A stretch of 64,000 nucleotides of DNA from Ecdyonurus torrentis (taxonomy: Eukaryota > Arthropoda > Insecta > Ephemeroptera > Heptageniidae): NCBI GenBank assembly GCA_949318235.1, contig OX439132.1, positions 15,258,943 through 15,322,942 on the forward strand, given 5' to 3'. The stretch's first letter is position 1. Each line of letters opens with the position of its first letter. A model generated the notes under the pieces. That model searched no databases. It was not told the DNA's origin and worked only from the letters and a program-made list of their open reading frames with translations. The position numbers were made by a program, and so were the translations under genes. This document shows, piece after piece, positions 28,838 to 43,400 of the stretch.

Positions 28838-31023
28838 TTCAGTACTACAAAAGAGATTGGGTGTCTAGAGTCTGACTATACTTAAAAAGTAAACAAAAAT
28901 TAATACTTTGGCATTTACAGAAAACTTCTTTTCCTCTTAAAAAAAGGTCCAATTATCGTAATTATTGAAGTCTTTAAAATAAACTTTTAGACTAATTATG
29001 ATTCCCATTAAAAAAATGTAAAATTTCAACAATATTGTATAAAATATAAGTTCATAATGTGCTCTGCTTGTGGTAATAGAAATTGTAACTGGAAGTTGTT
29101 GTTTTCATATCAAACAGATGGGAAATTAGCACACAGAAAGAAAAAATACAATGTTAAAGCACATACACTCACACAAAAAGAAGTCTCTTATTACAAAAAA
29201 GTGTAACGTTGTTTTTGTTTTCCATTTGAAATAATTAATTACTCTCACTAAATTACTTGTTGTCACTAGTTAGTTTCTCATTGTAATTATATGTACTGTA
29301 AAATAACAAAAAGATATATAGCGAAGTGAGAGAAAAAATTAATGTGTTTGTCGTTTTCTTTATTTTTGTGGGTTGTAAAATAAAGATAATTATTGTAACA
29401 ACGATCAGTGGATCATTTGGACATAAAGAGTGTATCAATTTTGATTACTTGCATTTGTTATTGCACTTTGTATGTAAATTAAATTAAAAGCATGCTATCT
29501 TTTTATTTCAATTCAATTAAAAAGTGATTGAAATGTTAAATAATGATAATGATTAGCTGACAAAAAAAAAGTATGCATGCAATGTAAATTTTAAGTAATA
29601 AAGCAGTATGCAATAAAATTTTAATCAATTGCATTTTATGCAAATTTACTGATTTAAATCTATATGTCTGGTTTTAAAAGTTTTTGATTGAATTTTTTTT
29701 TTAATTATATTATTTTGTACAAATATATTTAAATAATAAATCATTAAAATAATTTAATCCAACTTCAAATGTCCACTGCAAATAGCAATAATACTGTGAT
29801 TGACATTACAACTCTAATAAATAATTCAATAAATATATTATTTATTTCTCCTATATGTAATTGAATGCGTCAATACATAGAAATATAGCGTCAATACATA
29901 GACTTTTTTTTTGTTTCAGTGATATATCATACGATTAAAAAAAAAAACAATCGATATATTGAAATTGAGCTGGATTGTACTGCTCTCATCAATTAACGCA
30001 ATTATATCTTCTTCTGCTTTTTTTTTTTTTTTGTGATTCTTTACTTTTATTAACTTTCCTAGAACCTAAATATATTACAAAATAGTAATGATTTTATCAC
30101 GTTTCACTCTTGTGTAAATTAGGTTATTATTCATAGATTTGTACTCTCATTTCAAGAACTTTACATCTTATACATACATCTTATACATTTGTTCTGTATA
30201 AGCCGCAAGTAAATAGCTTTCAAAATCATTTCAATTAAGAATTCAATATTTCTGTTATAAAATGTCCATTATGACTATTGCTTACCATGTAGAGTACTAT
30301 AAAATTACTTCTAGAGTACTCTAACTATAATCTAAAAATCAGATTATTCTAAGTATTACAGATTGTCATATTATTATAAAAATCCTTATAATAATACATT
30401 TATCGAGAATTTATTCATATTTTTTCTCTTTTTAATTATACTATACTGTAGATTGCTTACTATGTGATTTATCATTTGTAATATTTATTGACAATTCAAT
30501 TAATAATTTCTCTTATTAGGATTCTATCACATTATGTATACTATCAGGTTTCATTGTCTTTTACTTCATGCAAACGTGTAAATGGTTTATATATAAAAAA
30601 AAAATGTCATTTAATGATTCCATAAATCAATTTGCTAACAATTTCAATATCCATAAATATAAATTCAAGATAGTTAGAGTGTTAAGAAAAAGTATTTTTC
30701 TGTTTATATATAAATAAAACATGCAAAAAATATGTTTAATAAATAACTTTAAATAACCAAAGAAATAATAATAACAAATAAAAATAAATTTACAAGAAAA
30801 TTTAATTCTTGTTTGTTTGTTTTTTCCTGTATTTTGTAAATATGCACCCTTTAAAAGATCAATTTCACGATAAGAAAATATATTCACAACTAATACTAAA
30901 ATAAAGATAAATTTATAAATTACAATGTCACATGCTTTGACTTGGTGTACACATGTATGTAAATATATGGTCAAAGACATTGTTTCTAAATACTAAAATG
31001 TGTTGAAGTATCTGCGTGCTTAC

Positions 31024-31069
31024 CTGCGGCAGGTGAGAGCTTCGTCACGACACCCCAGCGCTGCTTCCA
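31024..31069 (-). CDS. DOK7: Dok-7-like adaptor, 46-nt second exon
   Basis: Minus-strand exon with a good acceptor (TTTGTTTGTTGTTACAG) and donor (CGCAG|GTAAGC). Encodes WKQRWGVVTKLSPAA plus one base. This fits the second and third strands of the Dok-7 PH domain, where W-K-x-R-W-x-V-x-x-K-x-S-P-x-A is the family pattern. It joins in phase 0 to the exon at 45,547 and ends in phase 1, leaving a G to start the expected Asp codon. An island of higher G+C in AT-rich DNA. No further exon was found between 1 and 31,023. Confidence 0.72.
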
Positions 31070-31177
31070 CTGTAACAACAAACAAAGTCGAGTTAACATC
31101 AAACAATACCACAAATGTCGAAAACAAAAGCACACTAAAGCATTTGATTACTTTAAATTACAAGGAATATATCAAAA

Positions 31178-31215
<38 letters not shown>

Positions 31216-32066
31216 GATATATTTTTGTTCGTGTGATTTTTAAAATTATAGCATTAACGTTATTTTTGTTTGTTTATTTTTCTTCATCAAATGACTCTAA
31301 TATTGTCATGCAATGTTAGAATAATTATTTTTACTTCATTTAAATAAGTTTACTTCATTTTAATAAAAAATTTATATAAAGGGTAAATAATTTATGGGAG
31401 CAAAAGTAATTTTAATTTTTAACTGAGTGTTAAAGGTTATTATTATTTTTTTTTTTTTAAGTAAAAACGAATTTTTTTTATTTCTTCGTACAGAATGGGA
31501 CAAGTTCAATCCCAAGATATTTCAAGTGCAAATAAATATACCCAAGTTTTCAGCTTAAGGCTAAATAAGCTAAAACAATCAGTGAATGCGTGTGTACAGT
31601 GAGTGAGAGAGAGAGAGAGAGAGAGAGAAAGACCTGGAGCGAAAGGGGATGTTTATCATTTTCAACAAATTTATAAGCAGCTTCAAATACATAAATTTTA
31701 AATCCTTATGATGAAAACAGATGATACTAAAAGTTAATAAAATTGTTTAATATAATATCACATCAAAAAATTTATGTATGCTATATTTAAAAAGTATAAA
31801 AAAAATGTTATGATTATTCATGCAAATATAAAAGTTTATATATATAATAGTGAAAAAATTTGTCATAATTTGTTGTCTTTCCACTCACATACAAAGTTTT
31901 TATTTTTATATCACTCTCATATTTTATAAGCTTTAATAAACTGTATAAAATTCGTTGCTACACATATTTTCCATAAACTACACACGAAAATGAAAAATAA
32001 AGAGTATAATACTCAACTTTAAATTTAGCATTAACAAAATAGAGTTAAATAATTTTTTAGGTTTAA

Positions 32067-32103
<37 letters not shown>

Positions 32104-32662
32104 ATTATATAATGTAGAGACGCGCGTATCTGCAAAGTTTTCATGTATTATTATTTTTTTTAAAAACACAAAGTACGCTTAATTACGTTCACTGTGTATA
32201 TGATACAAAATTATTTTAAGGTTTTATTTTCTTAAGGATTACATTTTACATTCCCTTGTGGTTTGATAAATAAGAAGGTTTCTTTTAAGCACTTTGCAAT
32301 TTTCTGGTCCTATCTAATTGCAGAACCATAAACGTGCTCTTTATTTTTATTCTTCCAAAATAAAATAAAAAATCTTTATTTAGAAAAAAAAAAAAAAATA
32401 CACCAGCACAAAATTAAACTAATTTTTTTTCTGTTTTTTTTTTTTTTTTTTACAGTTGGAAAATATTATTAAGTTTTGTATAGTCGTTTGTATGCCCAAA
32501 AAATATTTTTTAATTAATTTTATTATTTGTTAAGTAAATTAATTAAGTAAAAAGGAAAAGTACCGTGATGTTATTTTTAATGGAAAAATATTTTATAAGT
32601 TCTTATTATTTTTATGTCTTAATTTTTGTTTATAAATTTGAGACGAAATTAAGTCAAAATAA

Positions 32663-32666
<4 letters not shown>

Positions 32667-32722
<56 letters not shown>
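32667..32722 (+). repeat. (CT)n microsatellite
   Basis: 28 CT units. Confidence 0.98.
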
Positions 32723-32725
<3 letters not shown>

Positions 32726-33173
32726 ATTTTTCATGATCTTAATCTTTTCAACAATGCTTAATAATATTTATTATTAAAAATAATGATACCAAATGTGCAA
32801 AACAAATAATATACAATCTAAAAACGAAGAAAACATCTTCTACAATTTCTAATAATAAACCTAAATAAATAACAAAAATCAACATTAAAACAAAATATTA
32901 TATTGTTATTAATATTTATTTTGGTTATGTCATTGTTGTGATATACCAAATACATTAGACATTTCTAGCGTCAAATTTTATGTTTTGTAATCAAGGAAGA
33001 TGGAGTTTATTTATTAAAATGAAAAGGATGATGAATTAAGTTGTTTATATGATGATAGAAGTTTTGACTATAGTTGTACAAGAGAGTTATGTTTGAGTAT
33101 GAAGTTGTGTATTGTTTGTTCACTTGCGGTTGAAGATGAAAGCCTTAGGGTCCTCACTCTGTCAACCCTCCAA

Positions 33174-33201
33174 CTATATATATATATATATATATATATA
33201 T
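33174..33201 (+). repeat. (TA)n microsatellite
   Basis: About 13 TA units. Confidence 0.95.
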
Positions 33202-33410
33202 TGATGTTTGAATTATACACAACTACTATACTCTTGCGCTACACTCTCGCTCTCTCTAACATATGTCTCCAGAGACCATAACCATAGAGTAATTGTCTTA
33301 AGAGTAATTACTGTTTGTCATACAAGAGTGACGGATTGAGTGTTACCTTAAATTTATACCTCAACAGTTAATGCTTTCATATATAGAAAAAAATAATACT
33401 TAAAATACTA

Positions 33411-35478
33411 CACGGATAGAATAAAAAACATAATTTATGCTGCAGAGCATTATTACTACGCTTCTATAGTATAAATTGTGCTAAAACGGAATTTAACAAT
33501 CGTTGTGCTGCGTAGTATAAATTATTATGCTAGCAAGCAGCATAATTAATTGTGCTGGCTAATTGTGCCATATTAGCACAATATTTATACAAATATTTAC
33601 CATAAGCAAGATGGCGGCTCATGAACCATATCATACTTTATTACAATCATATATAGCTAATTAGACATTAAAATGTGTTAATTTTCTTTTATTTACAATA
33701 AATAAACTTGTATCTAGCCGCAGATGCAAAAAGTCTTAAACTTTTTGTGAGAAATCCGCCAATTTATTTAATGCGCGTGACGTCACCAAAAAACGAGCAT
33801 CGGCGAGAAAAAAACATGTGGTCAAGTAAACAAAAAGTCAGCAGTGATTTTTTTATTTTATTCTAGATAATTGGAGTTTAATTGAAATAGTTTTGTATAA
33901 TTTATTATCCTAAATGTATATTTATTGTGTAAATGTATTGTGAGTTTTCAAAATTGCTTTGCACGTGAAATACGAGTGATTGAAGTTTGCTCATGGTGGA
34001 CCGACAAGCTCAAGAATTGCCACAACTTTTATTCGTCTTATTTATTGTGGAAGGTAAGGAAATTATTTTATTATATTTCATAATAAGTTATTACAATATA
34101 CTTTATTGTTATCGATTTGTGTTTCCATTATTTTAACGACCCAAAATAACGAGAAAAACAAACTTAAATGCCATTCAGTTTCCTCAGTTTGTGTTATAAA
34201 CATACCAATTGTAGTCGATGTATTTTGATTCCAAAATGATTTTATAATTTTTGATTACAGATTTCCAATGAAAGGATGACCTGTATATGATATGATTCAA
34301 CTAATTTACTGGCTTGGAGCACATTATGCAGACTTTTGGGACACAATCAGCGAGGTCAGACACGCAATAATCACCAAAAAAAATAATAATAATTCTGTAA
34401 TTTTTGTGCCTTTACACCCATCATATACCATTAACATTTTTAAATACTTTTGATTATGTCATAAGTAAATCTAAATTCTATGTAAATAATATTTCCCCCA
34501 TCCCTCACTTCATTCATCTTATTGTTTTATGATTAATTATGAAATTATATGTATGTTTACATATTATAAAAATATAAAAAATAATAATAATAAAACGAAT
34601 GCTCCCAAAATGGTTTTTGTTATTTCTTTCTTTTAAAATGTAAATATTTAATGATACCATTACTTATAAGATAAATTGACTATATTTTAAAAGAAGCGAT
34701 AGCTATTTACATTTAAACATGCACCTACTTTTTTTTTCTTTTTTTTTTTTTTTTTCTTTTTACAAATCTGTTGCAGAGTATTTAGCAGCTATTGACTGAT
34801 GAGAATTATTTAACCACTTTTTATTCTAAAGTTCGTTTAAATTTACTATTATTTCTTGTTCAAATCATTGCAAATAAATTATATTATGCAGGTTGAGTTG
34901 AATCTATAAAAATCTACACCATTTGTGAGCACTAAATAACATGGACAGGTGTGGGAATGTGACTCATTTTGCCAGTTAAAAAATAGGGTTATTAAGATTA
35001 TGTTGTATAGGATACTTTACAAATTACAAATTATTAAGTTTTTGAAGTTTGCAAAATAATAATGTTAATAATAACAATAAAATCAACGAATTTTTCAAAT
35101 AAAATAGCCAAAAACCATATTTGTTATGTGCTGAGCGATGTTAGTGCTCCAGCATGGCGTCGAAGCGCAATCTATATGACGTCATGCGCATAAACTCTAT
35201 AATAGTCTAATTTTGATGTATAAGCCTTCTGCGCATGCGCAAATTGCCAGCATAAATATTATTAACTTGCGTGCAACAATTATGCTAGTCAGAATAAATA
35301 TTGTTCACCGCAGCACAATATTATGCTAGTACACCAGCACAACGAATTGTGCTATGAGCAAAGTGAATTATGCTGTATAGAACACTGATTTTGCTCTGTG
35401 GCATAAATTATGTTAATTAGCATAAATTATGCTGATATTAGGCCAGCATAATCAATTATGACTTTTGTTTTTTCCGTG
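33411..35478. mobile_element. CACGG family, 2,068-bp copy with unique interior
   Basis: Left end CACGGATAGAATAAAAAACA; right end inverted CACGGAAAAAACAAAAGTCA. Each end has ~170-200 bp of GCATAATTATGC-like palindromes, as in the short copies, and TA on both sides. The interior has no transposase. It has AAGATGGCGGC (33608, YY1-like), TGACGTCA at 33778 and 35177, and a splice-like mini-ORF. Possibly captured host sequence. Confidence 0.65.
33993..34359 (+). other. Possible spliced transcript with a short ORF inside the 2.07-kb element
   Basis: ATG at 33993 opens MVDRQAQELPQLLFVLFIVE. A donor GAAG|GTAAGG follows at 34054, and an acceptor TTTTGATTACAG ends at 34260. Splicing there gives DFQ and a stop (23 aa). 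CRE and YY1-like motifs lie upstream. More likely a non-coding transcript than a protein gene. Confidence 0.2.
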
Positions 35479-37585
35479 TAGATGGTAAGTACACAATGTA
35501 TATTGTTGGTAAGTACGCAATGATTGTATATCAGTTTTCTTTAAATATTTTTTTAAATAAAAATGATATGAAAAATATTCGATATAGAGAAATGTATTTG
35601 GAAGGCGAAGAAACTGAAAGAATAAAAATCAAATATAAAATACTTTTTATTATATTTTAATATTTTTTTCAGTTTTGTAATTATTTTTCAGGTCCCAGTT
35701 TATTTGATTATGAAAGTTAATTAACTAAATTCCAGAGTAATTTCTTAATTATACGACTATTAATGAGATGCATGGAATTTCCTTTAGTGTTTTATAGAAT
35801 TGTTGTAAGTGACTGAGAATAAACACAATGTTAGAAGGCAAATTAGAAATTATTTGTTCACACAAAATCATTTAGTTATAAATATTCCTTACATGCATTA
35901 TATATTATAATACATAAACTTTTCTGCTATTATTTTTAATCAGTAAAAGTGCGTGAGATAAAAATATAATACATGTATAGTATACAATTATAAGTTTAAA
36001 AATAAAGAAAAATATGTATTTTTAATTCCCTTGAAATTTGTATACTTTTCAATTATAAAAATTAAAATACTTGGTGACGTTTATATATCTTTAACAAGAG
36101 TTTGTTTGTAAATTGAAAATTATAACATTTACGTCATGTTGTAAAATATAAATTAATTTATTCATAGTCGTATTATACGTCATTCCCTATTATTCTATGA
36201 ATATTAACAAATGAATGCCATGTTCTATAATGCATGAATGCTCTCAAATTAAAATGACATAATAAAACGGTTTCACATAAATTAATCTTCTATTCATGAA
36301 TATCAATTATTTTTTCATTTACTTATTTTTTTAAATATTGTTTTGATTATATAAAAAAACACAACAACAATAGATTGTTTTTGCTTTATAATATGTAAAG
36401 TAGGTTTTTTGTAAACAGTTTTTGATATAACATTTATAAAGTTATTTCCTTAAACAAATATTAGTTTATATCAAATATTTTTATGGTTTCTATATCAAAC
36501 TAGTTTCTTTTTTACTTCATACGTAACATTTTACATACAGGTAATGTTAATTATTTACATCATCACTCTAACATATATGTAATGTTAAAAACTTTTTCCA
36601 AAACTAATTTCGTGTAATTCTGTGAAATAAATATTTGGACAAGACAATTTTTTTTCTTGCAAAGAAAAAATTGTATGCAAATTATTAAAAAAAAAAAGAC
36701 AAAATATTAAGATTTTTTTCTTCGCCTTTTTTCTTTCTTGGGTTTGTAATATAGGAGCGTTAACCGCTTTTCTAGTACCAACAATAGACTTGACTTTGGC
36801 TGGAAACTGCGGTGGTGTTGGCGTCTCAATCTTTACAATGGCGTCTCAATGCGCTCAATCTCCCTGCTATTGTTGGTAGCATATTGCTTGCTTGCTTGCC
36901 TATGTCCTACCAACCCTCCTTTTCACTCTCAAAGTTAAGCTCTTGATTTTGGCTCTCTTAAGCTTATTTTCAATATATATAATATAACTTAGAAGAAAAA
37001 CTAAAAAAAAAAAAAAAAACTAAAAAAAAAAGTAATCGAAAAAATAAAAGATAATTTGAAATTGCAACAAACTTTCTCCAGGGTAATTTTACTATATATA
37101 AAGTTCTATATTAGATAATTAATTAAAAATTTCTTTTCAGAAACATGATAATTAAAATGTCACCGGAATCCACTTTATTTTATGAATTTTCTTTTATATA
37201 AAATAAAATTAGCTTACAAGTATAAGAGATATGAGGAGGGGGGTTTCTATAAGAAAAAGGGGTAAAAAGCAATCCCTGTTAGAAATTCCACTATACGATG
37301 AGTGTGTTAGGGTTCAATACAATACCATTGAGTGGTTTCACACGAAAATTGGATGTCCTATCATGTTTAGTCATTTGATTTTTTTTTTTTTATGTTTTTC
37401 TAATCTTTTATCCCAAAGGAAATTATTTTTTGTATTTCATGTAATCAGTACTAAAATAGTCGGCATAATTTGCAAAAATTGGCACACATTTTTAAATTAA
37501 TTATATAATTATTGTTTAATATAATTTGAAATGTATATTTTTTTTACCTTGATAACAAAATTCTCAAACTTAACTAGTTGCTATG

Positions 37586-37742
<157 letters not shown>

Positions 37743-37948
37743 ATTATTATTGTAGTATTATATAATAGTATAAATATATGTATTTTTATGTTATTGACGT
37801 AGCAGTTTTTCTGATACAGGTGTGAGATCACTTTCAAAGTATAGGCATTTTGCCTTTTTCTCATCACCCGTTGGGTTACTTACTTCTTTTGTCTTTGTAT
37901 TTTTTAATGTTCAATTTCATTTTAAACCCAATACAGAACTATTAATGC

Positions 37949-38048
37949 TGTTCGTAAACCTTGTTCTCTTGCACCAAAAAATGCGCATTCCATTTGAATA
38001 ACCATAGGCGATCGTCATTTTTGGTACAGAAAACAGGGTTTACGAACA
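37949..38048. mobile_element. 100-bp palindromic-ended element, copy B
   Basis: Starts TGTTCGTAAACCTTGTT and ends AACAGGGTTTACGAACA. Same 100-bp length, core and orientation as copy A, differing at scattered single bases. Confidence 0.85.
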
Positions 38049-39412
38049 GAATTATTATTATCAGCTAGTTACTTTTAGTTTATTAAAAGAAATTAAACGG
38101 CTATTCAGTCTTTTAAAACGTAAGTAAATTCAGTTTGCTTTTGCTGTAAATTATTAGTTATACTCACAAGATTCCCTATGACAAGTGTCAAATAAGTATA
38201 TGTCAAAAAATATATGGACACAGAATGAATATCTTAATACCAAGAATATTTATCTAAAACTCTCAAAGTTTGACATTTACTGTAGCTATACCCTATATGA
38301 TCGATGTATTTTGGTTATATAGGTAAGATTGATGCATGATCGATCTAGACTTTTTTTTTTTTTTGTATTTTCCATTTATAAGATCTATCATTCCATTATC
38401 GTACTTTTCTTCTCTTACATTTATTGCATTAAAAACTTCAACATCAACTTTTATTTTGGTTTGGTAAATTTTTCTTATTTTATATTTTATAATAAAAATA
38501 ATATTCAAGTTACTATAAGAAGAAGAATGAAATATATACATATTTTTATTTCTTTGCTTCATAAATTCAATGGTCAGTCAAGAAAAAAAAATGATAGTAA
38601 TAATAATCGTTGCTCTTCTATTTTTTTTTCTTCATTTTATGCACACTGTATATGAGTGCAATACCGTAGTGGATCAATCAAACGGTTATTAACATTAATG
38701 TGAATTAATCGAAAAAAAAAATATATTGCAAAGAAACCTTAAAAAATTCTTTATGTTAAATTGTTCACAAAAATAAAATCCTAGTTTATTTCTTTCAGAA
38801 AAGGACAGAGACAGTGACAGAGAATAGACAGAGTCAGTGAGAAATTACAATTCTTTCACTATGAACATCAATCTAAAAAATAAAAAAAACAGATAATTTT
38901 TTGTATTTAACTTTCATATGGTTAAAAATGCTTTGTCACATTAGTTGCCATTATACTTGCATTTTTCTTACATGGAAAGCAGCACTACGTTATGTTACAT
39001 TGTTACCTTGCCAACTTTTATCTATCTCCTATTTTTCATATATAGGAAAAAAAGGACACAATTTTTTTTGTTGACATAATGTAGTATTATATTTATATAC
39101 ATATATATAAAAAACATCGTTTTATATATTATATCTCTTAGCTCAACGTACAATTTTTTTTATTTTTTATTTTTTTTTCAATATATTGTATAGTGCCAAA
39201 ATTATTATCATGTTCAATACATATATCAAATACTATTGTCCATAAAAACATTGATACTTTAACAAAAATGTATTTTCAATATAATGTATAAAAGGCAACA
39301 AAATAAATTGTTTATTTGTAAAAAAATATGAAACACAATATACAATATACACTTTTTGTTTAGTTATATTTAGATAGAATTTTATTTTCTAATAAATATA
39401 ATCATCCAATTG

Positions 39413-39413
<1 letters not shown>

Positions 39414-39503
<90 letters not shown>
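39414..39503 (+). repeat. (TC)n microsatellite
   Basis: About 45 TC units. Confidence 0.98.
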
Positions 39504-39506
<3 letters not shown>

Positions 39507-39827
39507 TTTTTCAACTGTATAGCTTATTTCGCTTTCTGTTAAAAGTATCATTTTATAAATTTACAAGTAAAAACAGTACTTTTTTTTCTTCTTTCTTTTA
39601 TGTAAATTTTCTTATACATATCTTAACAAAAAATATTAAATTGGTCGTAGAGGAAAGTTTTGTTCTAAAACTCAAGTCACAAAAAGTGATAGTGCTTGCA
39701 GGTGACCTCATAGACTCAGATTATTGCTAGTTCGCTACAACTTCTAACATTTTACCAAACGAGTATTTAATGTTCCATCCATATGCAACATTTTCTACTG
39801 TTACCATTTAGCCTACAACTAACTATA

Positions 39828-39874
<47 letters not shown>

Positions 39875-40397
39875 GTGCTTTGAATTTAATTCTAAATTTG
39901 TTTAACGCAAATGTTCAATATGTTCTATTAAATTTTACTGATGGCTAATTTTAAAAATTTATTGTTGCTGTAAAGTTTTAATATTACAACATTACAATAC
40001 GTGTAAATTATTATTGATTCATAATACTATAGAATAATGCTATAGTATAGCCTAGAAATATATGATATAGAGTATAGCATATAAAGTTACTAAAGTTACT
40101 TGTATTATATATATTTGATAAGGTTTTTAAAACACTTTAAATTCACAACATAGAACTAAAAAAAAAAAAAAGTTGGTGACTTTTCTTAACTAAAAATGTT
40201 AAGCTACTGCTAAATGCTTAAAGTACAAGTTTTAATTTTATCTTCGTAATTGTGTTTTTCACTTAAAGTTTATCTTTAAAAAAACTAAAGATGAAACACA
40301 ATTAAGGGTATAAAATTAAATATTATGGTAATTAAATCGGATGAAATTAAATTTCTGTATTCTTCTTCTTTACATACAGTATATTATATATATAATA

Positions 40398-40399
40398 TA

Positions 40400-40466
<67 letters not shown>
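40398..40466 (+). repeat. (TA)n microsatellite
   Basis: About 33 TA units; (CA)n-like run follows at 40479-40497. Confidence 0.97.
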
Positions 40467-40473
<7 letters not shown>

Positions 40474-43400
40474 TATTCACACACAACACACACACACTTT
40501 GAAATTCATAGTTGAACTTCGCTGTTGCCATTATATTATTGATATTGTTGATATTATTTTCCCATGATAAATAAACCCTTCCCAATCCATCATCTGGAAA
40601 AAAACAGCTGTGAGAGGATCAACAACGCAGTCAAGACTATTTTTGCCCAAGCTTCAAATCTATTTTGTTTTACCTTATACATGAAAATAAATTTTCATCT
40701 TTAACCTTGATTTTTTCCCCCTTATAAAGCATTTCTTCTTCTTCTTTTTTTCTTTTTTTTTTTTTCTTCTTCTTTCTCTATTTATTTACGAAGGCTTTTC
40801 TAGTCGTTCTTTTTCGGTCAGAAGCAATCTCAAACTCAATTTGAAAATGTCAAGTATAGTCACCCTTTGAAAAAAAAAAAAAAAAAAAAAAACATGCACA
40901 CATATACGAAGACGTCGCGGAATAAGTCTAAATCGCGGTGTGCATGGTGGCTTCGTCATGTGTGCTTGGATGAAGGGGGTTAGGAAAATATATTACACAA
41001 TGTTTAGATATATAGGCTCAAAGTCAAGGTAACAGATTTGAAATCGTTTACTGCCTCAAGCTAAGAAATAAACAAGCCGTTCAAAATAAAATACAAATCA
41101 AATATATTTCCCCCTTTTTTTTCTTTTAACTGTTTTACATATATGCTATAGCACCAAATAAAAATAGAGAGAGAAAAGAAAATCAAATCATATAAAAATA
41201 CATATATTTTTTTATTTGGAAATACGTTAACAAATTTATTTTAAATAAACTTTACGTAGAAAAGAAAAATAGAGAAAATTTAAAATTGATAAGCTTTTTG
41301 CCAACTTGATCGTTTCATTTATTTTATTTGCAATTTACAAAAAAGAAAGGAAGAAAGAAAAGGGGAGAGTTGGTTGATAGGGTTGATATAGCATAAAAAT
41401 TCGATGTTATTTTCGAAAAAGAAAAAAAGGGGGGAGAATCTTTTTTATACTATCAGTTTATACCGTGCTAGAAAATACTTACCTCTAGTTTAAAGTAAAG
41501 GATCAAAAATAGAGAAGAACAATGGTATTTTGCCTCAAAATTTAGGAGGGTTACTTATATGAAGATTACTATCCCCCATACAAACGTGCAAAAGTATTAA
41601 AACAAAATCCTCTAACAATTTATACGCCTTTTTTTTTTTTTTTTTTTTTTTTGGCACAAAAGAAAATATTGTACGATTAAAAAAAATCTGATACACCAAA
41701 AATATATTAAGCATTTAAAGGTGAAAATATAGAGATTCGTTTTATAAATATATATATAAAAAATCATTAACAATATTAATAATCGTTAATAATATTAGTA
41801 TGACATATTAATACTTTTTTTTTCTTAAAGACGCAGTTCGAGTTAAATAAATGGAACGATAGCTGACCCAATATGAACTTTGTTTGGGATCAACGGTAAT
41901 CTTCTCGTTCAAACTAAGCGGTCATTACATCTAAAGAGTAAAGATAAAAATAAATTCTTATTTTGAGTACATTTCTTTTAGATATGTTTTTATAAAAATA
42001 GTTAATTCTATAAAGTAACGATGACGCAAACCGTTGAAGCAATTCAAGATTGAAAATAATACAAAGAAAAAAAAAAAAAAAAAAACTTTGCTGATTTCAA
42101 CACCTATACTGATATGAGAAGTAATATAAGTATCCAAGGGTATAGTAAAACAAATTTGTCTCTTTGCATAAAGTTTGTGTGTATAGCAGATTATTAAATC
42201 TCTAACGTAATTTGCTCTCCAATTATACGAAAAATATTTTATATAATAATTTATTATATTTTTCTTAAAGCAAAAAATTACATTAAAAAAAAAAAAAGAA
42301 GAAGAAGAAGACAGAGTTCAAAAACAAAAACCTAGAACAACTTCTATTATATTGAGGAAATTATAGAGTAACATTATTAGGGTCATTTTCTTTTATACCA
42401 CTGACGTAATCATTGTATCATCATATTATAAGCTTTGGGTCCCTTATAGTTTCCTTGTAATGATATTATTTCTTGCAGAAGCTCAAAGCTTTTGATTGCT
42501 ACATTGTCGTATCGGATATACCATACAACCTATATACTCATATAGCAGAGAGAGAACGAGACAATATTGTTTTGTTTCACGACAAAAGCACACATTTGTC
42601 ACACACTAGTGAAATATGAAACTCTCTTTGTGAAGACGGAAGAGAAAATAATACTATTTTCTTTTTCTATACGAAAATCTTAGTTCAAACTAATTCTATA
42701 AAATGAAAAATGTATTTGAAAAATACTTTTTGCAAAGTCAAATTTCTTAATTTAATTTGCAATATGCTTACTAACTATTCTATCTCACGTTCCTAGAAAC
42801 ATATATTTAATCAATAATTTTTACCCTTTTTTTCCTCTCTCTTTCTCTCTCTCTCTCCCTTCGCCATCCTTTTTTTTTTTCTAAAAGCATTTGTTAGCAA
42901 ACTACCCTGCCCTCTGAAGATAACACGTTCACACTGACCTAAACTTAAAATTAAGAAGCGATTTTTTTCCTCTCTCTCTTGCTAACCCGTTGACGCAAAC
43001 TGATAGTCTCATTTAAAAATAAATTTGTTTATGGTGACGTGAAATAAAAAAAATAATGTAAAAAGTAAAGAAAATATCTTATAATTTGATACTAACTTAA
43101 ATACTTTTTTTTAATGTGACTTTAAATATAATATTAGAACTTAATTACAATCACACTTATACCCTATTTTCTTTATAAATATTTTGCAGTAAATTTTAAT
43201 TAGTATTCAATATTATGTAATTATTTAAAAATATTTAAATTAATGTTGGTATTTATCAGTGTCTTTACGTACTTTATAGTACTGTACATACTATATAAGC
43301 ACACGCAAAAGTATATAAAATTACTAAAATAATCATTTCACTGTTTTTTAACTACAAACGTGGGGACAATAAAATTTTAAGTCTTTTACTCGTACATTTT

